Shown here: piece by piece, positions 45,844-56,473 of the stretch
Layout of the letters: each line of letters opens with the position of its first letter
Numbering within the stretch: position 1 is the first letter of the stretch
NCBI RefSeq assembly: GCF_030269925.1
Contig: NC_085121.1
Span: forward strand, 14,091,501-14,155,500
Source of the DNA: Bombyx mori
Taxonomy: Eukaryota; Arthropoda; Insecta; Lepidoptera; Bombycidae
Reading direction: 5' to 3'
DNA: 64,000 nt
Notes under the pieces: generated by a model
What the model was told of the DNA's origin: nothing
Seen by the model: the letters and a program-made list of their open reading frames with translations, nothing else
Databases searched by the model: none
Program-made: the position numbers and the translations under genes

Positions 45844-46090
45844 CACTGGTGGTAGGACCTCTTGGGAGTCCGCACGGGTAGGTACCACTACTCCACCTAT
45901 TTCCGCCGTGAAGCAGTAATGCGTTTCGGTTCGAAGGGTGGGGGTAGCCGTTGTAACTATACTGAGACCTTAGAACTTATATCTCGAGGTGGGTGGCGCA
46001 TTTACGTTGTATATGTCTATGGGCTCCAGTAACCACTTAACACCAGGTGGGATGTGAGCTCGTCCGTTCATCAATGCAATAAAAAAAATA
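45844..46090 (+). repeat. Bm1 SINE body followed by (CA)n
   Basis: From CACTGGTGGTAGGACCTC to TCAATGCAATAAAAAAAA. The microsatellite directly follows the A tail, as often seen at SINE ends. Confidence 0.9.
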
Positions 46091-46096
46091 CACATA

Positions 46097-46132
46097 TACA
46101 CACACACACACACACATACACACACACACACA
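46097..46132. repeat. (CA)n microsatellite
   Basis: Interrupted CA repeat (CACATATACACACAC...CATACACAC) at the end of a Bm1 tail. Confidence 0.9.
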
Positions 46133-46849
46133 TGTGAGTTACTATCTAATTAAATTTAATCTAATGTATCATTAATTGGACAATATTAATTATTTGAGAA
46201 TAATGTTTAACTAATTTACAATATTTATAAAAAAAACTATTTTCAAATATATCAAGATTAGTGTTGTTACTTGCCAACTCATTATAATGTCGTGCCATCC
46301 TAACAATAGGATTAAAGTGTGAGATGTTGTTTTTGTGAACTTCAATTGCAAACAGATTAGTGCAATGCGATCTACGCGCAGTATATCTGGTATTTAAAGT
46401 ATTATTTCTCGCAAACAAAACATACTTGTTTTAAAACGACTCAGTCATTAAAACAATGATAAAGCGTCTACGTTAGAGAAAGAAAACGATATTAACGATA
46501 AACATTTTATTATTGTTATAAAATTTTCATTCAACTGACAATTAACTTGAATCGATGTTCCGAGATTCCACGAAAACGTCGCGCCCAAACTCAATAACTG
46601 CCTACAAAAGTTTGTGATCTCGAGATTAAGTTTCAATAAGCCGCCAAAAGTTCGACCACGGCCATTAGCTTAAAATACAAGTCTTTTTGGGCCAAATAGC
46701 TTTTTTATTTGAGACGAAATCGCTCTGTCTTTTAGTTTTTAATTGAAAACTTTTGGTGTTCGATATAAAATTAGCTTCATATTCCGGATTTACAAAATTA
46801 GATGATTAGTCAATAAGAACATAGCGTTGATTGCGCTATAACTGATCCT

Positions 46850-46963
46850 TTTTTATTGCCCTTGTAGACAGACGAGCATACAGCTCACCTGATGGTGAGT
46901 GGTTACCGTCGCCCATGGACTTCAGCAATGCCAGGGGCAGAGCCAAGCCGCTGCCTACAAAGC
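46850..46963 (-). mobile_element. LINE family B 3' tail
   Basis: Reverse strand TTTTTATTGCCCTTGTAGAC, CTCACCTGATGGTGAGTGG, GCCCATGGACTTCAGCAATG, ending CCGCTGCCTAC. Confidence 0.85.
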
Positions 46964-47254
46964 TGCCTCTCCTTTCACTGTAATGCCCAAGACAACTGTA
47001 CCGGGGTTCATCACAATCGAATGTATGGCTTAAAATCACATAGAAGACAAACATATTATAAACATTAATATTGTATATAATTAAAATCAAAATGACAACA
47101 CAGATAATGTTTTTTTCTTAATAAAATCTAAAACGCAACTATAGTTACATGTATTTTTAGTATTCCTGTTTATAGCCACTAGCGTCATCTTTGATATACT
47201 GTTAAACAGATTAAGGAGTCCATAGACATCACTACGTATACGCGCCTCCTTTTT

Positions 47255-47490
47255 GTTGGTGGTAGATCTTGTGAGCCTCAATTGATAGGTACCACCATAT
47301 TGCCTATTTCCGCCGCGAAACAGTCCAACTTAATTGCCGGGGCAGCGGCTGTACTATACTTAGAACTTAGCCTTAGAACTCATATCTCAAGGTGAGTGAC
47401 GGCATTTGAGTTGTTGATGTCTATGGACTCTCGTAACGAGTTAGGACCAGGTGAGCCGTGAGCTTGTCGAAGAAGAAAAAAACCATAAAA
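47255..47490 (+). repeat. Old Bm1-like SINE
   Basis: TTGGTGGTAGATCTTGTGAG, GCCTATTTCCGCCGCG, GGGGCAGCGGCTGTACTATA, GTTGATGTCTATGGACTC. Same older subfamily features as 4803-5149 (GGCATTT..GTTGTTGATG). Confidence 0.75.
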
Positions 47491-47812
47491 ACAATTGTAA
47501 GTTTCATGAATTTATTCGTATTAGTGGAAAAAAAAAAAAATTCATAAATAGTCTTATCTAACCTTAAGTAGACTTAGTATTCAAAAGACGTTCAATTAAA
47601 TATTTTTGTGTATTAAAGATATGAATGTGTAGTAATTAAATGGTGATGAAAACTCTATATATGTTTTTAATTAATCCAAATTCTTTTCGATCATGATTGT
47701 ATTTGACTTGATTGATTGATTGATTGTGTATGCTCTACTGTACACTGAGATAATAATGAAAACAAATTATTTAACCTTAATCAATCCACACAAAAAGATG
47801 CTATGAAGTATT

Positions 47813-48053
47813 ATTTTTTTATTGCTTAGATGGGTGGACGAGCTCCCAGCCCACCTGGTGTTAAGTGGTTACTGGAGCCCATATACATCTACAACGTAAA
47901 TGCGCCACCCACCTTGAAACATAAGTTCTAAGGTCTCAGGTATAGTTACAACGGCTGCCCCACCCTGCAAACCGAAACGCATTACTGCTTCACGGCAGAA
48001 ATAGGCGGGGCGGTGGTGCCTACCCGTGCGGACTCATAAGAGGTCCTACCATA
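47813..48053 (-). repeat. Bm1 SINE body
   Basis: Near-consensus reverse-strand copy, TTTTTTATTGCTTAGATGGG to GAGGTCCTACCATAAGTAA. Confidence 0.9.
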
Positions 48054-48527
48054 AGTAAAAATTTTTGATTGCATTGAACCATGTGGACCTGTTAGATTCA
48101 AATTGCGACCGATAATTGCTTCGTGTACAAAATAAATATGAGCGAAACAAATTCTGTGTACATATCCTCAAAAACTCTACATTACATTATACTACACAAA
48201 GCCCTTTGTAAGCTCTTTAGTTCCACCCCGAGGTCGATGCGAAACGAAGGGATAACAGCTTTATTCTCGAACTTTTATCGTGTTACGTACTAACGAACCG
48301 AGAATTCAACGAATAAATAATATCACGAATACATATTTCCACAAATCGTCGAGCGCGTGACCCTAATGTGTGTAATGTGTTCATTTCTGGGAGGCATAAC
48401 TCAACCTTGTGCAGACAACTTTATTTGTTTAGGCATTTATCCTGCAGAAAGAATCCACAAGTAATTCATCTGATAAAGTTGCGCATTTGGATGGTAGAGT
48501 TTTCGTGTTGAATCTTATAAAATAATA

Positions 48528-48912
48528 TAAAAAGATGTGTTGTGTCGTGGGACACCGGATAGGAACGAAGTTCCTTATTATAAAAATATTAATTTTAAGT
48601 TCTATTCGAGGTATAAAGAAAATAATTATTCGGGTATACATTTTTTATTATGATCTTTTTATTGATAACAATTAAAAAAAAACTACAAAGTTATCATCTT
48701 TATTCTATTCACAATGACTTACAAAAATATATAATAATAATAATATACAAAGAAACAGCTATTTACATGAATAATAATAATAACCGTCATCACGTAGACT
48801 ATACATTAGACACTGTATAGCCATCATACTAAGACTATACATAAATAATAAAAATCTTACGTTACGGTCCTTTTTTCCCGGTTAGGGTACCCATAAAGAA
48901 CTTCGTTTCAAA
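48528..48912 (-). repeat. Unclassified dispersed repeat A, copy 3
   Basis: Reverse orientation of copy 1: hairpin GTGTCGTGGGACACC, GGAACGAAGTTCCTTAT at 48562-48578, and the degraded inverted partner ATAAAGAACTTCGTTTC at 48893-48909, with CTTACGTTACGG and CCGGTTAGGGTACCC near that end. The interior differs (AT-rich), as in internally rearranged copies. Confidence 0.6.
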
Positions 48913-49139
48913 AATGTGGTTTAAAAATTAAAAGAATCCCCTAAGCGTTTTCTTTGTTGCCAATATTAGTTTAAATACCTACCCAAATTTTTTTGTTCCT
49001 TGTGATCCTGACCAATAAATGAGGCTAATAGAACAAAGCATTATCATCTGTCCTTGATATGTGAGAAAATTTTCAAATTAATTAAATGTCTTGAAGCTGG
49101 TGAAAAATTTGTTTGTTAGTGTCGCTGTTGGCAGATAAT

Positions 49140-49225
49140 AATATTGTCCACCGGATCAAGAGTGACGACCTCCATTAATGGACATCAGCAAAGTCAGGGG
49201 CACAGCCAAGTTGCTGACTACAAGA
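49140..49225 (-). mobile_element. Decayed LINE family B 3' tail
   Basis: Diverged reverse-strand tail: AATGGACATCAGCAAAGTC, GGGGCACAGCCAAGTTGCTG. Confidence 0.5.
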
Positions 49226-49384
49226 AACCTGAAAGATTCCATAATATGAATAGAATCATACAGAAGGATTTAATTCAAATCAGCCAATACATTACGTGAT
49301 GGTAGGCATAAGCATACCCAACATAGCACAAAGCGTTCTATATTTCATTTTCTTATAGTTAGTAATACTTTGCTAATAAATCGT

Positions 49385-50178
49385 TCGAACAAGGCCTACC
49401 GGTTAACTCCGTACACCGCATGCACACAGGCCGCGGAAGGGAGCCATATAATATGGTTCTCGTCGCCCTCCAGCCTACCCCCGAGGGTAAGCAAATATTT
49501 AACATCCGAACGGTCTGTAGCCTTTCCGGAATCGCAGTCGAAACCCCACACAAGAAAGGCACACCTAGCCAGTGCCATAACTGCCAATTATACGGGCATT
49601 CTTCCCGTAACTGTCACGCGCGCCCCCGATGCGTCAAGTGCTTAGGCGATCACGCCACGGCCCTATGCACTCGCGATCAAAAAACCGCGACGGAACCGCC
49701 TAGCTGCGTCCTGTGTCGAACACAGGGTCACCCCGCAAATTACCGCGGATGCCCCCGAGCCCCGAAAATAAATCGCCGCGTCGCCCGCCAAAACCGCCTC
49801 CGAGCTCCCGGCCCAGACATCAAAGCCTCGGCACCCTCTGTGTCGCAGGCTAAGTCAGCGTTCGTTCCGGCGCCGGTGCCCAGTGTCTCGGCCTGGGCGA
49901 AACCGCTGCCGTACATGAACACGGCTACAACTCCCTCCTCCGCGATTCGTCCCGCCCCCGCGACTCGTCCCTCTCCCGCGACTTGCCCTCCGACCGCGTC
50001 CGACAATCTCGCTTTAGCGATCGACTTTTTTCAGTCGATCAACTTTGAGCGCGTTAACGCTTTGGGCGACGCCATTCGCGCTGCCTCCACTGCACAACAC
50101 TTTATCGCCGTTGTGCAAGAATACGCCGACGTATACGCGTCATTAAATACGTACGTCCTCCCCTCACTCCGCCGGTAA
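49385..50178 (+). pseudogene. Jockey ORF1 (gag), 5' truncated
   Basis: Nucleic-acid-binding gag that packages LINE RNA in the family. The open frame continues upstream of the first in-frame ATG (49420) to the truncation, so that ATG is not the native start. Three C2HC zinc knuckles follow each other (CHNCQLYGHSSRNC, CVKCLGDHATALC, CVLCRTQGHPANYRGC), then a Pro/Ala/Ser-rich stretch and a helical C-terminus. It stops TAA at 50176-50178, one codon before ORF2 begins in the same frame. The N-terminal portion of gag is missing. Confidence 0.9.
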
Positions 50179-50181
50179 TCA

Positions 50182-53058
50182 ATGGCGTATATAAGTAGAA
50201 TAAAGCCCCTATCCGTAACGATAGGATTTTTTAACGCTTATGGTCTCGCAAATCAACGTGATCAGGTTTCTGACTTTTTGCGTGACCATCAAATTGATAT
50301 CTTTTTAGTGCAGGAGACCCTACTTAAGCCCGCGCGCCGTGACCCTAAAATCGCGAACTATAACATGGTCAGGAACGACAGGCTCTCTGCTCGTGGTGGT
50401 GGTACCGTCATTTACTATAGAAGAGCCCTGCATTGCGTCCCGCTCGATCCTCCCGCGCTCGCTAATATCGAAGTATCAGTGTGCCGAATCTCACTGACGG
50501 GACACGCGCCGATCGTTATCGCGTCCGTTTATCTTCCACCGGATAAGATCGTTCTAAGCAGTGATATCGAGGCGCTGCTCGGCATGGGGAGCTCTGTCAT
50601 TCTGGCGGGCGACCTAAATTGTAAACACATCAGGTGGAACTCACACACCACAACCCCGAATGGCAGGCGGCTTGATGCGTTAGTCGATGATCTCGCCTTC
50701 GATATCGTCGCTCCGCTAACCCCGACTCACTACCCGCTAAATATCGCGCATCGCCCGGATATACTCGACATAGCGTTATTAAAAAACGTAACTCTGCGCT
50801 TACACTCGATCGAAGTAGTTTCAGAGTTAGATTCAGACCACCGTCCCGTCGTTATGAAGCTCGGTCGCGCTCCCGATTCCGTTCCCGTCACGAGGACTGT
50901 GGTTGATTGGCACACGCTGGGCATCAGCCTGGCTGAATCTGATCCACCATCGCTCCCGTTTAACCCGGACTCTACCCCGTCTCCTCAGGATACCGCTGAA
51001 GCCATAGACATCTTAACGTCACACATCACCTCGACATTAGATAGATCATCGAAACAAGTTGTAGCGGAGGACTTCCTTCACCGCTTCAAATTGTCCGACG
51101 ATATTAGGGAACTCCTTAGAGCTAAGAACGCTTCGATACGCGCCTACGACAGGTATCCTACCGCGGAAAATCGTATTCGAATGCGTGCCCTACAACGCGA
51201 CGTAAAGTCTCGCATCGCCGAAGTCCGAGATGCCAGATGGTCTGATTTCTTAGAAGGACTCGCGCCCTCCCAAAGGTCTTACTACCGCTTAGCTCGTACT
51301 CTCAAATCGGATACGGTAGTAACTATGCCCCCCCTCGTAGGCCCCTCAGGCCGACTCACGGCGTTCGATGATGACGAAAAAGCGGAGCTGCTGGCCGATA
51401 CATTGCAAACCCAGTGTACGCCCAGCACTCAATCCGTGGACCCTGTCCATGTAGAATTAGTAGACAGTGAGGTAGAACGCAGAGCCTCCTTGCCACCCTC
51501 GGATGCGTTACCACCCGTCACCCCGATGGAAGTTAAAGACTTGATCAAAGACCTACGTCCTCGCAAGGCTCCCGGTTCCGACGGTATATCCAACCGCGTT
51601 ATTAAACTTCTACCCGTCCAACTCATCGTGATGTTGGCATCTATTTTCAATGCCGCTATGGCGAACTGCATCTTTCCCGCGGTGTGGAAAGAAGCGGACG
51701 TTATCGGCATACATAAACCCGGTAAACCAAAAAATCATCCGACGAGCTACCGCCCGATCAGCCTCCTCATGTCTCTAGGCAAACTGTATGAGCGTCTGCT
51801 CTACAAACGCCTCAGAGACTTCGTCTCATCCAAGGGCATTCTCATCGATGAACAATTCGGATTCCGTACAAATCACTCATGCGTTCAACAGGTGCACCGC
51901 CTCACGGAGCACATTCTTGTGGGGCTTAATCGACCAAAAGCGTTATACACGGGAGCTCTCTTCTTCGACGTCGCAAAAGCGTTCGACAAAGTCTGGCACA
52001 ACGGTTTGATTTTCAAACTATTCAATATGGGTGTGCCGGATAGTCTCGTGCTCATCATACGGGACTTCTTGTCGAACCGCTCTTTTCGATATCGAGTCGA
52101 GGGAACCCGCTCCTCCCCACGACCTCTTACAGCTGGAGTCCCGCAAGGCTCTGTCCTCTCACCCCTCCTATTTAGCTTATTCGTTAACGATATTCCCCGG
52201 TCGCCGCCGACCCATTTAGCTTTATTCGCCGACGACACGACTGTTTACTATTCCAGTAGAAACAAGTCCCTAATCGCGAAGAAGCTTCAGAGCGCAGCCC
52301 TAGCCCTAGGACAGTGGTTCCGAAAATGGCGCATAGACATCAACCCAGCGAAAAGTACTGCGGTGCTATTTCAGAGGGGAAGCTCCACACGGATTTCCTC
52401 CCGTATTAGGAGGAGGAATCTCACACCCCCGATTACTCTCTTTAGTCAATCCATACCCTGGGCCAGGAAGGTCAAGTACCTGGGCGTTACCCTGGATGCA
52501 TCGATGACATTCCGCCCGCATATAAAATCAGTTCGTGACCGTGCCGCGTTTATTCTCGGTAGACTCTACCCCATGATCTGTAAGCGGAGTAAAATGTCCC
52601 TTCGGAACAAGGTGACACTTTACAAAACTTGCATAAGGCCCGTCATGACTTACGGGAGTGTGGTGTTCGCTCATGCGGCCCGCACACACATAGACACCCT
52701 TCAATCTCTACAATCCCGCTTTTGCAGGTTAGCCGTCGGAGCTCCGTGGTTCGTGAGGAACGTTGACCTACACGACGACCTGGGCCTCGAATCTATACAG
52801 AAATACATGAAGTCAGCGTCGGAACGGTACTTCGATAAGGCTATGCGTCATGATAATCGCCTTATCGTAGCCGCCGCTGACTACTCCCCGAATCCTAATC
52901 ATGCAGGAGCCAGTCACCGTCGACGCCCCAGACACGTCCTTACAGATCCATCAGATCCAATAACCTTTGCACTAGACGCCTTCAGCTCTAGGAGCAGGCT
53001 TAGGGACCTCGGTAACCGTACTCGTCGAACTCGACAAAGAGTTCGCCGTGCAACCTAA
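50182..53058 (+). CDS. Jockey-clade LINE ORF2: endonuclease and reverse transcriptase
   Basis: 958 aa, uninterrupted. The apurinic-like endonuclease lies at about 12-230 with N18, the catalytic Glu in QET (44-46), D144/N146 in AGDLN and SDH 218-220. The reverse transcriptase lies at about 455-760 with APGSDG, YRPISLL, FFDVAKAFD (D596), GVPQGSVLSP and LFADD (D684, D685). All key residues I know for the family are present. It nicks target DNA and primes reverse transcription of its own RNA. The C-terminal region contains WFVRNVDLHDDLGL and a basic end. The start ATG follows the ORF1 stop by 3 nt. It is coding-competent, but as the element lacks its 5' end and promoter it is probably silent unless read through. 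Confidence 0.95.
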   Translation: MAYISRIKPLSVTIGFFNAYGLANQRDQVSDFLRDHQIDIFLVQETLLKPARRDPKIANYNMVRNDRLSARGGGTVIYYRRALHCVPLDPPALANIEVSVCRISLTGHAPIVIASVYLPPDKIVLSSDIEALLGMGSSVILAGDLNCKHIRWNSHTTTPNGRRLDALVDDLAFDIVAPLTPTHYPLNIAHRPDILDIALLKNVTLRLHSIEVVSELDSDHRPVVMKLGRAPDSVPVTRTVVDWHTLGISLAESDPPSLPFNPDSTPSPQDTAEAIDILTSHITSTLDRSSKQVVAEDFLHRFKLSDDIRELLRAKNASIRAYDRYPTAENRIRMRALQRDVKSRIAEVRDARWSDFLEGLAPSQRSYYRLARTLKSDTVVTMPPLVGPSGRLTAFDDDEKAELLADTLQTQCTPSTQSVDPVHVELVDSEVERRASLPPSDALPPVTPMEVKDLIKDLRPRKAPGSDGISNRVIKLLPVQLIVMLASIFNAAMANCIFPAVWKEADVIGIHKPGKPKNHPTSYRPISLLMSLGKLYERLLYKRLRDFVSSKGILIDEQFGFRTNHSCVQQVHRLTEHILVGLNRPKALYTGALFFDVAKAFDKVWHNGLIFKLFNMGVPDSLVLIIRDFLSNRSFRYRVEGTRSSPRPLTAGVPQGSVLSPLLFSLFVNDIPRSPPTHLALFADDTTVYYSSRNKSLIAKKLQSAALALGQWFRKWRIDINPAKSTAVLFQRGSSTRISSRIRRRNLTPPITLFSQSIPWARKVKYLGVTLDASMTFRPHIKSVRDRAAFILGRLYPMICKRSKMSLRNKVTLYKTCIRPVMTYGSVVFAHAARTHIDTLQSLQSRFCRLAVGAPWFVRNVDLHDDLGLESIQKYMKSASERYFDKAMRHDNRLIVAAADYSPNPNHAGASHRRRPRHVLTDPSDPITFALDAFSSRSRLRDLGNRTRRTRQRVRRAT

Positions 53059-53286
53059 CCCATGAATCAGCTCGCTGAGTTTCTCGCCGGATCTTCTCAG
53101 CGGGTCGCGATTCCGATCCGGTAGTAGATTCATTCGCGAAGCAGCTACTCTTGAGTTGTTAGGTCTCCTTCGGAGGCGCTCGGGTAGCTGTTAGCAAATC
53201 CCACCCCTCCTGGCTGAGCCTTTGCTCGCCCACCTGTCCTGGTGAAACTGGAAAGGCCTCCGGGCCACCAGTAATCCTTCAATCAT
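53059..53286 (+). other. Jockey LINE 3' UTR
   Basis: GC-rich 3' UTR (GATCCGGTAGTAGATTC, TTGTTAGGTCTCC, CCAGTAATCC...) shared almost exactly with the + strand complement at 11921-12150 and 63515-63750. The end ATCATAAAA precedes the tail. Confidence 0.85.
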
Positions 53287-53306
53287 AAAAAAAAAAAAAA
53301 AAAAAA

Positions 53307-54339
53307 TCGTAGAAAAATATGAAAAGAGTCCTTTTCTGTATGTCGAGTTGAGGCTGTGGAGACTAATAATAGCCCTGCGGAACAATTTATATTCAAAAGG
53401 CAACCGAAATAGTTCTTGAATGGTAAAAGTCAACTTTTGTGTCAACTCTTGTTCGAAACTCGAGTACTAAAACAAGGTAAGTGAGTAAACAATATTAAAT
53501 GAACAAACAAGTTTGGAACTGCCAGACGTTAAGGATCAACCACCCCCAGGAAACGCTGGAAGCCATTCGCCAAAATCCTTGGGCAGTTTCGAAGCTACTT
53601 TGGAAGATTTGTGTGCAATTTCATCGGTTTGGTTTTCGGAAAATTAGAACTTACACGTTGGTATACAAACTTAGATATCTATGAAAGCAAAAAAAAAAGA
53701 AAAATATATTAATATAATGACAGTAAAATTAGTTTTAAAACTATTCAATTATTCATAAGATTATAGAACTTCGGTTTACAATTCTATGGCTGATCGTATA
53801 GTTTGCCTGCTATCCGGAACAGAAAAAACGATCTTAGTTTAGGACCATTGATTTACCCAAAATCTCATTTATTAGATCTTGCGGAAAAAAACAACATCTA
53901 TAAAAGCAGAGCTAGATCGGAACTCAGATGTTAGGCACGAAAGTTGATTAACTCCCTTTCTGAAAGCTCCACGCTAGAGCATTCGAGCTTTTAACCAAAC
54001 CACACGAGAGCCACTTTGCAAGAGGTTGGTAACCATTGGTCGGAGTGCATTTGCACTAATTAGCTCAAGACGGCGTCCTTAATGCGATCTGAAAGAGGAA
54101 AATGGCCCACAGTAATTACGATAACCCAATATTGCGTGATCTAATAGATAAGACTTATAAGGAAGGTAAGCGTATAATTAATAGGGATCAAATGTCCTTT
54201 TCAATATTGGATATCGTTATTGTCGAGTATATCGTATATGACAGGAATATTCTTATTGTATTAATGTGATAATGTATACAGTAATGTTAAAATTAGCTAT
54301 ATACCTACTTCTTTGGGAAAACCATGTTTTTTTTCACCT
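53307..54339. other. AT-rich intergenic sequence
   Basis: No supported gene; short frames only. Confidence 0.5.
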
Positions 54340-54785
54340 AATGTCGAGCCTCATTCGAGGTTCCCGCGTCTTTGGGAGCGTCCCGAATATGTGAGATTCG
54401 GTAGCCGAAGATGTTAAAGCCAGAGACCGTGGAGGCGTTCATCGAACGCCAACCGTCACGGTGCGGCAGTCCGTGAGGTCGTTATAGGCGGTGCCGTTGA
54501 TTCTTCAGAATATTCTAATACAAATTGTTCAGAATACGTCCCTGCTGGACCAAAACTTAAATATATCGTCTATCGGTCGCTCTTCAACAATTTTGTTACC
54601 TGTTGTGCGCGGCATACCAAGGAGAAGTAAGTGCACCACATGGCCTTAGCCCCTCAGGTCGTCTCGTGAAGCAATTCTCTTGCTGGGGCCATTATAAGCA
54701 AGTTACCTTCGGTTGAGCCTGTGAGCTCACCTACGCGTCTGCGTGTAGCTGGTATAGCCCCTTAGCTATCAGTAGGTAGGAAAAG
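54340..54785 (+). mobile_element. LINE 3' UTR remnant, Jockey-related
   Basis: The end GAGCCTGTGAGCTCACCTAC, CCTTAGCTATCAGTAGGTAG with GGAAAAG resembles the 3' end of the older Jockey subfamily. Upstream is GC-rich (AACCGTCACGGTGCGGCAG) and of uncertain origin. Confidence 0.55.
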
Positions 54786-55904
54786 ACGATGAGTAAGTAT
54801 CTTGTCCAGCGTAGATAGATACTCTGTAAATTAGTCTACACTTAGTATAATAAATAGCGCAGAGTGCAAACAGATTGCAGTCTAATTAGCACAAAGTGAA
54901 CGCTAACATAATTTCCGAGCAAGCTACTGACTAATGCTTGTACATTAATAAGAATATAAAGTGCAAAAGTAAAATAGGTCGGTAATTGAATATTTATTTT
55001 ATGTAAGGACGCGATTGAAATTTAGTCTTTATTGAGATAATCATAAGAGCATTATATTGTAGGAGATTTAGATAAACTATTCTAGAAACTCTAATGAGAA
55101 TAATCTGCGTTTCTATCGAAATGGATTATGGCATTCAGTTCGCGATTTGAGTACTTATGTATATGTTACAGAATGGGCCGATATCTTCATTATTTTTTAA
55201 CAAAGTGGGCGTTTAAGAAGAGAAGAAGGGTCGTCGTACCCCCTTTCGGGGGCACGGAACGGGCCTCGGGGCAAACCCCACTGCCCGGAACGAAGCTCCC
55301 TGCCACACAGGGCAGGGGTGAAGTGTTTGCAAGACGGGATTAGGGGGGGCTGTTCGTATGCGCGTTCGGCGCACTCCACATCGACAAAAATATATACATA
55401 AACATAATACGATGGGCTTGATCTTAAGCGACGGATTGATGCCCGCGGAGGAGTCACCCCGGCGCCGGCTGCTGTCCTCTGCTTGTTTTTTTTTTCTTTT
55501 TTTTTTTTTTTTCTTACTGCTAACTAACTAACTAAAACTAAACTACTATACTAACTATTAACTAAACTATTTACATTATACAAAGCGGGACAACAGTCAG
55601 CACCGTGGGGCCCGCCACCGGCCCCATGCCGCGGCCCCACCTCTACAAGTCAGAGGGGGAGCCGCGGCACTAGTTTGGCGCTCACCCGCTAAGGGCTCCC
55701 CAGAAGGGGAAGACCGTCGCGGGGAGGGACCGACGTAAATCACTCCCCTTAAGGGGGAGTGGTCCACCCAAACGGGCGGTAGAAGTGGGTCCCCATAGGG
55801 GGGCACCCCAACAGTGTGGGGGGAGATGAAGAGTGTGGACAGCTCAGTCCCATGGGGGCACTCATTATGAGCACTCCCATATCACTCCGGTTAAGCCGAC
55901 TATC

Positions 55905-56216
55905 TTACCATAGCCGGGGGTTCCAGTAGCTCCCTTGGTAGCGCCTGACCATCAGGTGGTCTGGCGTGCAAGGGAGCTTCAGATCAATCGCTTTCAGATG
56001 GGCCGGGAGTATACCTCTGGGCCCGCCGCTGGGCACAAGAGTCGTCGCCTGGTCGATCGCTCCCCTGATGGAGTCGACAAGGCGGACTGCCGCGTTGTCG
56101 ACCCCCTCAGGGGTGTTGGGGTCCTGAATTACGGGAAGGTCGACTAGGAGTCTCTTAAAGAGCTCCCAGTCGACCTTCGGTCGTAGGGGCGAGGTCGCAA
56201 CCCGGGTAAGCCCCAT
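55905..56216 (-). pseudogene. LINE ORF2 remnant: end of endonuclease and linker
   Basis: Reverse strand: PHFPILVTLGMG matches the end of a LINE endonuclease, followed by VDWELFKRLLVDLPVI, DSIRGAIDQATTLVP and ILPAHLKA, the linker normally leading into reverse transcriptase. Then unrelated sequence to a stop. The RT domain is absent, replaced directly by 3' UTR-like GC-rich DNA. Confidence 0.75.
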
Positions 56217-56473
56217 TCCCAGTGTGACCAGGATAGGGAAATGGGGGGTACCCAGGTCGTACAGTGCCTTGTCGATGTGAAGGCCAGCAAATCCAACTGA
56301 TCATGCACCACGTCTCGCCTGACGAGCGCCGCAGTGCCCCTGAACGGCGTCCCGGCAGGACTCACCTCGTCACGTCGGTACATGAAGTAGTTTGGAATCC
56401 TGAACACATCCCGAGGACGTAGCTTGGTCTCGCCCAGGAGCACAACCTCACAGCTCAGTTCCTGGCTAGCCAT
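56144..56473 (-). pseudogene. LINE ORF2 start: endonuclease fragment
   Basis: ATG at 56473 overlaps the ORF1 stop (ATGGCTAG). It reads MASQELSCEVVLLGETKLRP, PNYFMYRRDEVSPAGTPF, RGTAALVRRDVVHDQLDLL, with the catalytic-type Glu in GET. The usual first ~30 residues (with the Asn) are missing, and after LLAFTS the frame leaves the endonuclease because about 100 codons are deleted. A non-functional nuclease. Confidence 0.75.

Larger units (their letters stand above)
49385..53306 (+). mobile_element. Young Jockey-clade LINE, 5' truncated, ORF2 intact
   Basis: Non-LTR retrotransposon with the end of ORF1 (gag), a complete ORF2, 3' UTR and a 20-nt poly-A (53287-53306). AAATCGT at 49378-49384 recurs at the poly-A edge (…AAATCGT to 53309), a likely TSD with ambiguity in the A's. 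The 5' end is cut inside gag. It is nearly identical to 11901-13374 and 63484-64000, so the family moved recently. GC content is far above the flanks. Confidence 0.93.

Noticed and set aside
46090..46140. Possible CRISPR-like or satellite array
   Set aside because: It is a simple CA microsatellite at a SINE tail; the organism is a eukaryote.
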